DNA of 62,000 nucleotides from Branchiostoma floridae (taxonomy: Eukaryota; Chordata; Leptocardii; Amphioxiformes; Branchiostomatidae), in assembly GCF_000003815.2 (NCBI RefSeq), contig NC_049995.1, positions 5,906,475 through 5,968,474 of the forward strand, read 5' to 3'. The notes below the pieces were generated by a model. That model did not search any database, had not been told where the DNA came from, and saw nothing but the letters and a program-made list of their open reading frames with translations. Position numbers and translations under genes: made by a program. Of the stretch, positions 54,791 through 62,000 are shown piece after piece; the stretch's first letter is position 1, and each line of letters starts with the position of its first letter.

Positions 54791-55365
54791 CAACATCACA
54801 AAGTCGCTATACGCTAACGTACGGTACCCATCAAGGTGAGACATGCTGTACAACATCACAAAGTCGCTATACCCTAACGTACCCACCAAGGTGAGACATG
54901 CTGTACAACATCACAGAGTCGGCGCTATACGCTAACGTACCCATCAAGGTGAGACATGCTGTACAACATCACAGAGTCGCTATACCCTAACGTACCCACC
55001 AAGGTGAGACATGCTGTACAACATCACAGAGTCGGCGCTATACGCTAACGTACCCACCAAGGTGAGACATGCTGTACAACATCACAGAGTCGCTATACCC
55101 TAACGTACCCACCAAGGTGAGACATGCTGTACAACATCACAGAGTCGCTATACGCTAACGTACCCATCAAGGTGAGACATGCTGTACAACATCACAGAGT
55201 CGCCATACGCTAACGTACCCACCAAGGTGAGACATGCTGTACAACATCACAGAGTCGGCGCTATACGCTAACGTACCCACCAAGGTGAGACATGCTGTAC
55301 AACATCACAGAGTCGCTATACGCTAACGTACCCATCAAGGTGAGACATGCTGTACAACATCACTG
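54791..55365. repeat. 55-bp minisatellite in the transposon 3' region
   Basis: About ten copies of ACAACATCACAGAGTCGCTA, then TACGCTAACGTACCCACCAA and GGTGAGACATGCTGT, some with a GGC insertion (58 bp), followed by decayed copies to 55480. It lies downstream of the transposase stop codon. Confidence 0.95.
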
Positions 55366-55489
55366 AACCGCTCTACACTAATGATAACGGAGAGCTATAG
55401 AGGTAATACAACATCACATAGCCGCTCTACACTAACGGTGAGCTATACAAACTACAGAACCACTCTACACTAATGCACTCTGTTTCTTT

Positions 55490-58400
55490 TTACTCTGCTA
55501 GTGGGTTGATGAACATCATTCTGCGTGGATGCCCTGTAGCGTAGATATCTATGATTCTGTTATAATCAAGCGGAATGTCCCTGTGGACAAAGAGGAGTAT
55601 CAGCGCGTTGAGGCGATCCTCACCCATGGTGCTCCTGTACACATCCTTGATGTACCTGAGTGCGGAATTTGCTCTTTCTACTCCAGCAGTGGTCACTGGC
55701 GTCAGCATCAGGAGTTGCAACATCATACACACATTGGGGAAGATTGCTGGGTTGCTGTATTGATGGCTGATGGTTGCGTCAAGTGAGTCTGGCTTTTCAG
55801 TAACAATTACACCTTGCCACTGTGCCTTCCACAGACGAAGCTCCTGTTGTAAAGATAGCGGAGATGGTAGGTCCGGTTCATAGTATTCGCGTAGCTGCTG
55901 GATGTGGTCTTGTTGAAGGCTGTGTACGTTTGACGGGATGAGCATAAGAGCGCGACAAGCATGGGCTGTTAGCTGTGGGAAGCGTGATGTAAGCTGCTCC
56001 ACCATACCGTCCACAAAAGGCACAAAGATTGACCTTCTGAAGTAAACTTCAGGCGTGTCGGCCTCAACATTGCACCTTTGGGTCTGTCGTCTACACCGAC
56101 GCGGCACTTCCATGTCTTGGCCAAGCCTCTGCGCCATCTCGCTTGCACTTAGGTACACTTGATGGAACTCCTCATCAGCTCTCTCTCTGATGGACCGCAA
56201 CTCTTTGCGAACAAGGTCCACTTGTTCGTACGCTTTGATTATGTCCATCGTGCTTCCTTGTAGAAGAGTACTGAGAGATTTTGTGTAGCCAAAGATGTAC
56301 AGAGCACACTCGAAGGCACACAGGAACGCAGGCCTCTTCAGTTGAGACAATAACCCACCTGCTTCCGTGCGTGCTTTTGCGTCCCATCCCTCCTCTGATG
56401 TGATTGCTTCCAGACAATCCGTGAGGGGCTCGTGAAGTTCGTGGAAGTCCTCCAGGCAGGTGTGCTTCTCTACCCAGCGTGTCTCGCACATCGGCTTGAC
56501 TTTGGTTTTCAGGAGTTGTGTACGGCCGGCGGCACGCCTTTCTTCGTTCTCATTCTCAACGGCCTTTTCCAGCTCTCGTGTTCTTTTGGGTGAGTACTTG
56601 AAGAAGATGCCCACTGCCTTCAGAGTTTCCATCATGCAGTGGATATCCTGTACCTTGCAGGCTTTGCAAAGGGCCAGGTTGAGATCATGGCTTGCACAGT
56701 GGAAGTACGGTGCTCTGGTGGCGATCTCCTTGAAGTTTGCAGCGCAGCCATTCCGTACTCCCGCCATGTTCCCAGCACCATCGAAACACTGCGCCCTGCA
56801 GTTTGCTGGGTCCAGGTTCACCCCGGCGAGGTCAGCAGCGATCGTATCGCACAGGGCTCTTCCTGTTATCTTCTCACACTCTGAAAACATGAGCAACCTT
56901 TCCACAGGTTTTTGATCTTTTGTGTAGCGAACTAGTAGGCCCAACTGCTCCCAGTTGCTTACGTCAGTAACCTCGTCCGCCATAATGCCATAGTGTGGAC
57001 CGAAAGGTTGGCTAGTTATGTCCTTTACAATTGTCTCTAGAATGTATTGTTTAATACATTCTAGGAGCTGATTCTGTGACGTTTTTGAAATGTAGGTTGC
57101 ATTGCGTGCGCATGTCTCCAGGTGCTCTGCAAGTGCCACGTCTCCAGCATCCACCCTTAACTGTAGTAATGCGTGGAAATTCCCTTTGTTAGATAAGGGG
57201 TCCGCTGTACTATCGTCACGGTGTCCGCGAAGGGCGAATCCTTGCCGGCCACATACCTCCAGGCACTTGATGACTGAAAGGAGAAAAGCGCGGTTCTTCT
57301 TTGTGCGATTAATCGACTCCGATGTCATGGACAGGTCAATACGACGCCCTGGATTCTGCATTGTGTCCTTAAACGCCTTCATCCTCGCTTCTGAGTTTCG
57401 GTGGTTCTCCAAGAGTCCATGGACTTGCAGATCGTTTTTAGCGTCCTTCCAGTTTCTAAACGGCCGCTTCACTAGAAGGGTGGGTTGTTCACGCGTTGAA
57501 GAGGTGGGAAACAAAACACAGGGGAGACAGTACAGACCATCCTGTTCTGTAGAGTAGGACACGAACTCGAATGTCTCTAACCATTCCCTCTGGCAGTACC
57601 TGTTCATGATACCACTCTTCCTGCGACTATCTTTGTACGCTCTAGCAGGGAACTTAAATCCAGGTGGGGGACACCTTTCCTGGATAAGCCGGTGTTTTGT
57701 GACATCATTAACGTTGCCCTTCGTGAAATTGGATATGTCCCGGCGGTCTCCACTAGCGGAATCGGGTAGGGACACAGAGCCAGACTTCTTGTGGGACTGG
57801 TCACCACTGGCCTGGGGGTCGGGCTGGACTGTGCCGGACGTCTTGTGGGACTGGTCACCACTGGCCTGGGGGTCGGGCTGGACTGTGCCGGACGTCTTGT
57901 GGGACTGGTCACCACTGGTCTGGGGGTTGGGCTGGACTGTGCCGGACGTCTTGTTGGACTGGTCACCACTGGCCTGGGGGTCGGGCTGGACTGTGCCGGA
58001 CTTCTTGTGGGACTGGTCACCACTGGCCTGGGGGTCGGACTGGACTGTGCCGGACGTCTTGTGGGACTGGTCACCACTGGCCTGGAGGTCGGGCTGGACT
58101 GTGCCGGACTTCTTGTGGGACTGGTCACCACTGGCCTGGGGGTCGGACTGGACTGTGCCGGACTTCTTGTGGGACTGGTCACCGCTGGCCTGGGGGTCGG
58201 ACTGGACTGTGCCGGACTTCTTGTGGGACTGGTCACCACTGGCCTGGGGGTCGGGCTGGACTGTGCCGGACTTCTTGTGGGACTGGTCACCACTGGCCTG
58301 GGAGTCGGGCTGGACTGTGCCGGACTTCTTGTGGGACTGGTCACCACTGGCCTGGGGGTTGGACTGGACTGTGCCGGACTTCTTGTGGGACTGGTCACCA

Positions 58401-59128
58401 CTGGCCTGGGGGTCGGGCTGGACTGTGCCGGACTTCTTGTGGGACTGGTCACCACTGGCCTGGGGGTCGGGCTGGACTGTGCCGGACGTCTTGTGGGACT
58501 GGTCACCACTGGCCTGGGGGTCGGGCTGGACTGTGCCGGACGTCTTGTGGGACTGGTCACCACTGGCCTGGGAGTCGGGCTGGACTGTGCCGGACTTCTT
58601 GTGGGACTGGTCACCACTGGCCTGGGGGTTGGACTGGACTGTGCCGGACTTCTTGTGGGACTGGTCACCACTGGCCTGGGGGTCGGACTGGACTGTGCCG
58701 GACTTCTTGTGGGACTGGTCACCACTGGTCTGGGGGTCGGACTGGACTGTGCCGGACGTCTTGTGGGACTGGTCACCGCTGGCCTGGGGGTTGGACTGGA
58801 CTGTGCCGGACTTCTTGTGGGACTGGTCACCACTGGCCTGGGGGTTGGACTGGACTGTGCCGGACTTCTTGTGGGACTGGTCACCACTGGCCTGGGGGTC
58901 GGACTGGACTGTGCCGGACGTCTTGTGGGACTGGTCACCGCTGGCCTGGGGGTCGGGCTGGACTGTGCCGGACGTCCTGTGGGACTGGTCACCACTGGCC
59001 TGGGGGTCGGGCTGGGAGCCTGAGCCGGAGGATGCACCTTTACATACATTTTTGGGTGCGGCTGCAGCACCAAAAAATCTATGTAAGTCTGCTTGATTCG
59101 TCCCTTTTCTCTTTCGTCTAGATGCCAT
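55490..59128 (-). CDS. hAT transposase with TTF zinc finger and 18-residue repeats (1212 aa)
   Basis: N-terminus: MASRRKRKG basic stretch, then QADLHRFF (12-19), which fits the PCNA-box consensus Qxx(I/L/M)xx(F/Y)(F/Y). Residues 44-457 are 23 tandem copies of an 18-mer (ASGDQSHKKSGTVQSDPQ), polar and probably disordered. A TTF-type zinc finger follows (about 486-540; C512, C534, C537, REWLETF). The DUF4371-like RNase-H fold has MADEVTD (D718) and CFDGAGN (D783), then HCASHDLNL (808-817) and ETRW (882-885). The C-terminal dimerisation region has TTAGVERANSALRYIK (E1151) and RLNALILL. D718, D783 and E1151 are the expected catalytic triad, so cut-and-paste transposition is the predicted role. 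No stop or frameshift interrupts it. A possible splice acceptor (TACTTTTCCAG, about 59161) precedes the ATG, so an upstream exon may exist. A domesticated host gene is less likely given the intact transposon ends. Confidence 0.92.
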   Translation of the reverse strand: MASRRKRKGTNQADLHRFFGAAAAPKNVCKGASSGSGSQPDPQASGDQSHRTSGTVQPDPQASGDQSHKTSGTVQSDPQASGDQSHKKSGTVQSNPQASGDQSHKKSGTVQSNPQASGDQSHKTSGTVQSDPQTSGDQSHKKSGTVQSDPQASGDQSHKKSGTVQSNPQASGDQSHKKSGTVQPDSQASGDQSHKTSGTVQPDPQASGDQSHKTSGTVQPDPQASGDQSHKKSGTVQPDPQASGDQSHKKSGTVQSNPQASGDQSHKKSGTVQPDSQASGDQSHKKSGTVQPDPQASGDQSHKKSGTVQSDPQASGDQSHKKSGTVQSDPQASGDQSHKKSGTVQPDLQASGDQSHKTSGTVQSDPQASGDQSHKKSGTVQPDPQASGDQSNKTSGTVQPNPQTSGDQSHKTSGTVQPDPQASGDQSHKTSGTVQPDPQASGDQSHKKSGSVSLPDSASGDRRDISNFTKGNVNDVTKHRLIQERCPPPGFKFPARAYKDSRRKSGIMNRYCQREWLETFEFVSYSTEQDGLYCLPCVLFPTSSTREQPTLLVKRPFRNWKDAKNDLQVHGLLENHRNSEARMKAFKDTMQNPGRRIDLSMTSESINRTKKNRAFLLSVIKCLEVCGRQGFALRGHRDDSTADPLSNKGNFHALLQLRVDAGDVALAEHLETCARNATYISKTSQNQLLECIKQYILETIVKDITSQPFGPHYGIMADEVTDVSNWEQLGLLVRYTKDQKPVERLLMFSECEKITGRALCDTIAADLAGVNLDPANCRAQCFDGAGNMAGVRNGCAANFKEIATRAPYFHCASHDLNLALCKACKVQDIHCMMETLKAVGIFFKYSPKRTRELEKAVENENEERRAAGRTQLLKTKVKPMCETRWVEKHTCLEDFHELHEPLTDCLEAITSEEGWDAKARTEAGGLLSQLKRPAFLCAFECALYIFGYTKSLSTLLQGSTMDIIKAYEQVDLVRKELRSIRERADEEFHQVYLSASEMAQRLGQDMEVPRRCRRQTQRCNVEADTPEVYFRRSIFVPFVDGMVEQLTSRFPQLTAHACRALMLIPSNVHSLQQDHIQQLREYYEPDLPSPLSLQQELRLWKAQWQGVIVTEKPDSLDATISHQYSNPAIFPNVCMMLQLLMLTPVTTAGVERANSALRYIKDVYRSTMGEDRLNALILLFVHRDIPLDYNRIIDIYATGHPRRMMFINPLAE
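57780..59020. repeat. 54-bp coding minisatellite
   Basis: Twenty-three head-to-tail copies of a 54-bp unit (plus strand GACTGGTCACCACTGGCCTG and onward). Variation is confined to a few positions that toggle K/T, S/P, D/N and P/S in the protein. Because 54 is a multiple of three and the unit lacks stops in several frames, long shadow ORFs (522 aa on the same strand; 496 and 410 aa on the other) cover it. Confidence 0.97.
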
Positions 59129-61120
59129 AGTCCGTCTATGTACTCTTTGATGGACTCTCTGGAAAAGTACAATTATATTGTTTACTTCTCAGTCTGTTGG
59201 TTGCCATGCTAAATCATCTGCTGGTTTCCCGCCAGGCTCATCTGGAGCGCGTTATTGTTTCGGGCGACCGTCACTGTCTAATTACTGTTATTTCGTTACC
59301 CCACTCCCGGCTGTGGCACTCATGTACACGTGTGTGAACTGGTCGTTACAAAACGTACACTAGCAAATTAGCCGGTTTATTGTAACTTACCATAACTTAC
59401 CTATTAAGAAAAAGACGTGACGGTTTGACATTTCTTGAGTAAGTCTGAATATCATAATTATTCTTGTACTGGGTGTTAAACTTCTGGTAACAGTAGCAGG
59501 AATATTACATATACAGAGAACATATGAGGGCGAAGCCACATCTCGTTTTGTTGTGTGCTAAATCATCAGAAAATATAACTTACTTGATAAGTCGATTCGT
59601 TCTTGCTTTTACTCTGTTTGTTGTGTGCCGATTGCTGGAGGTCTCTATCTCATGATTCCGACGTGACCGTCCCCGAGGTCGGTCCAGCTCCAGAATGACG
59701 GTCCTGGAATTTTACCCGCTGATTTCCGGCACGCTCATCTGGAGCGCGTTACTTGACAAAATAACCGGACTGTCACTGTTTCAGAGGCCTCGTTACGATC
59801 GCACAGTCACTGGCACGTGTGATAGTACTGCAGATGCAATCTGCCACCTCGCGGGGGACTCGCTAGCCTGAAATTTTGTCCTTCATCTCAAATTTGTGTG
59901 ACGTTAGATTTCTACTGAAAATATTTTCCCCGTCGCCATTGTAGTTATGTCCCCATGACAGTATTATTGAATGTTTGCAACTTGTATACAAGATACATGT
60001 CTGTATCATATGTTGTATTTTATCGGCAAAGAAATTAGAAAACAAACGGTAAGTTTGGGGCAACAAAACTTTATTACATGTCGACGTCCTACGACAAATA
60101 CATGTAGTATACACAAGCGCACACACAGAATAACTGCAAGTCGACCCCTGTCATGAATGTATTCAAGCTTTCCACCTATCACCAACGGGAGGAACTTTCT
60201 CAAACCACCGCTTGAGGACTGAAACCAATACTCAATAAGTTCATCAAAACATGGACTTACCTTGTAAGTAACAATTTTTATACAACCAAGACAGGGATTA
60301 CTGGGCAACACAATGATGTTATCACTTCCAAACCGAGCGACGCATAACTTTACGTCGACCCAGTCACTGTCTCATTGCATTGGATCTATTAACCACACTG
60401 TGACGGTGACGTACCGCTACCATTAACAGTTCTACCTACGTACCATTAGTAGTAAAGTACCAACGCATTTCTATCTTTCGTCAATTGGGTGCCTTTGTAC
60501 CGCCCCGCCTTCAACCACCCTGCCACGCCCTAGCACTTTCATGTACAACTACAAAAGGCAATCCAACTGATATTGCGAGATCTCCAACTAGGCAACCTTT
60601 GTTCCCTACCAGGCTGGTTTCGTCTCTGCCAGGCGTTAGAAATGATTAACATGTATATCAGAATCACAAGGGATAGGACATCGTCGAGTTTTTGTTGAAT
60701 TTTGGTTCCTAAGTTCACCGACAGCGCCCAGACAGTCTATAGGCAGATCGGTTGCCTCCGAGTTTTACACGAATGAGTTCCGATCGAGCCCGAAGGACGT
60801 ATCCGAGTATGACACGAGTGGGCGTCGGAGGCCCCGAAGATGAACGAAGCCGAGCGAGCGAACTCCGAAGACCGGCGGGAGTATTGCCACAACAGTCTGG
60901 CTATGCCCGCAAAGACCGACGCAATAAGGAAGTAAAACCGAGAGGAGTGCGCCTTGGCATTGTTTGCAAGCGGCTTTGTATTATCGACGCCACGCTGCAA
61001 CTTTCGCTATTTTTTTGGATTTCTTTGTGAAATGCCTTTTTTCTGTGGTCCGAATTTTTTTTCGGGGTCCAGCCAAAGGGGGGGCGCGCGCCGGGTGCGC
61101 CCCCCCCTGAATCCGCGCCT
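59129..61120. other. 5' region of the hAT transposase
   Basis: It probably holds the promoter and perhaps a non-coding first exon. No clear TATA box was found. TCATCTGGAGCGCGTTA occurs at about 59238 and 59738, each followed by a GGACTGTCACTGT-like word, a diverged direct repeat of about 45 bp. A CpG-rich stretch lies at 60740-60970. Confidence 0.45.
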
Positions 61121-61126
61121 GATCTG

Positions 61127-62000
61127 CGTCTATTTTTACCTGCTTACAACAGCATTACAGTCTTTACATACCTGTCACACTCTGCAGATATGCTTTGCAC
61201 CTAAAAACACGTTTAACTGGTAAAACAAAGCAAGGACAAGAACAAAACTATTCCGCGTGTTTTTAGCGTCCTCCTGGCTTGGGTTGGCTCCCGTGACCTC
61301 TGAACCAAAATGGCGCCGGCGAGCCGGCAAATCTAATATGTCGCCCTAAAGTATAACGCATGCCATAGAAATGACCCATACCTCCTATGGTTCATGATAA
61401 TGCAGTGATTTTTAGTGTTTTTCTCGTGCTTACCTGCTACCGCTGTTGACTATTACCTCCGCACAATCGTCCTGCAAGCGCCTGTCTGAAGCAGCAAGAG
61501 GTGAAAGGTGACCGCTACTGTGGGGTGAAATGTCATTGAAAGTGCCCGCTTACCCACTCAGTGTGAAGCACGCAATGCTTTATAGTACATGTATTTGTAG
61601 TAGACAGGTTTATTTCTAAAGAGCAACAAAGAACGACATAGATTGAAAGCTTCTTTGCAGCATTGAAGCTGGATTGCAATGCTTTACTATTACAGGAGTT
61701 TCCCTATATACATGTATTATATATCATATAGCCAGAATAATGGATAATATGTACACACATTAAGATAATTTAGCTACTATTAGACGATTTCTGTTTTTGA
61801 GTTCTTCTTCCATCCCCTACGCATTCAGGTTTTTTATCAGTTTTAATTACACATATATAGTGCTATCATACTGGTACGCTATCTGCTCAGATAAAGTTTT
61901 CTTTAATATAATAGTCAGTTTCTTTTACAAAGGTTGTCCTATACATATTTGGTTACTAAAGAATAGTTATGCTTGTCACAATTCTAGGGTTTTTCTCCTC
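61127..62000. other. Intergenic, nothing recognised
   Basis: No gene is recognised to the end of the window. A GC-rich AAATGGCGCCGGCGAGCCGG segment near 61309 could belong to a promoter but has no other support. Confidence 0.45.

Larger units (their letters stand above)
54090..61121 (-). mobile_element. Complete autonomous hAT-superfamily DNA transposon, 7.0 kb
   Basis: Left end CAGGGGCGGATCCAGG and right end (inverted) CAGGCGCGGATTCAGG agree at 14 of 16 positions. Each is followed inward by a G-rich run and GGGGCGC. ATCTG flanks both sides (54085-54089 and 61122-61126), a 5-bp duplication; most hAT elements make 8 bp, but groups with 5-6 bp are known. The element encodes one intact transposase on the minus strand. 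Its 3' region carries a 55-bp minisatellite (54791-55365), a LINE tail (54541-54685) and a G/C hairpin (54198-54222). About 2 kb lie between the start codon and the right end; there TCATCTGGAGCGCGTTA is directly repeated at 59238 and 59738. Confidence 0.85.

Noticed and set aside
54791-55365. Possible CRISPR-like array
   Set aside because: Whole 55-bp units repeat with point variation only; there are no spacers.
57604-59172. 522-codon ORF of SPTPRPVVTSPTRRPAQS repeats and the opposite-strand 496- and 410-codon ORFs
   Set aside because: They are alternative frames of the 54-bp minisatellite inside the transposase. The transposase frame continues into conserved domains, while these end just outside the array.
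54090-61121. Domesticated host transposase gene instead of a transposon
   Set aside because: Matching inverted ends and a flanking duplication surround the gene, so a resident element is the simpler reading.

Overview
The window is animal nuclear DNA, AT-rich, intron-bearing and packed with transposon remnants. The mix suggests a lancelet (cephalochordate, Branchiostoma-like): a single-exon LRR-Ig receptor, a paired-type C2H2 zinc-finger gene, an intronless GNAT of the type carrying a second C-terminal acetyltransferase-like domain, a fatty-acid-binding-protein gene, many small palindromic MITEs and CR1-like LINE tails. The species call is inference, since no marker gene is present. Three assembly gaps lie at 2633-3059, 4366-4465 and 6065-6164, each next to or inside a repeat.

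Layout. 1-18 kb: no convincing host gene; a bed of MITEs (TA-type, hAT-type, fold-back), degenerate tandem repeats and 3' tails of LINE reverse transcriptases. 18.5-20.1 kb: three 3' exons of a FABP/calycin gene (+). 21.8-23.2 kb and 31.8-35.3 kb: two paralogous copies (-) of a small secreted cysteine-rich gene, separated by about 10 kb that holds a nested LINE pair (23.9-26.5 kb) and a GNAT gene (28.6-29.5 kb, +). The second copy has four exons and predicts 127 residues; one of its introns carries a piggyBac-like MITE and another a hAT-like MITE. 35.4-43.3 kb: microsatellites, an L2/CR1-like LINE tail and degenerate tandem repeats. 43.3-47.1 kb: a TTAA-type element directly upstream of a 921-residue LRR-Ig transmembrane receptor (+). 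49.5-51.0 kb: a TTAA MITE and a Mutator-like non-autonomous element with a 9-bp target duplication. 52.1-53.2 kb: an eight-finger C2H2 protein (-) with decayed fingers downstream.

The most striking object is a 7-kb element at 54090-61121. It is bounded by CAGG...CCTG inverted termini and a 5-bp duplication (ATCTG), and holds an intact 1212-residue hAT transposase (-). That transposase has an N-terminal PCNA-box-like motif, 23 tandem 18-residue repeats encoded by a 54-bp minisatellite, a TTF-type zinc finger and a readable D-D-E triad. A second unusual signal is a 24-36 bp near-perfect palindrome flanked by 7-8 bp duplications at two loci; one locus has a paralogous empty site about 0.5 kb away.

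The host genes are unrelated to one another and show no operon-like organisation. The common theme is repeated transposition and local duplication that can be ordered in time from nested and empty sites.
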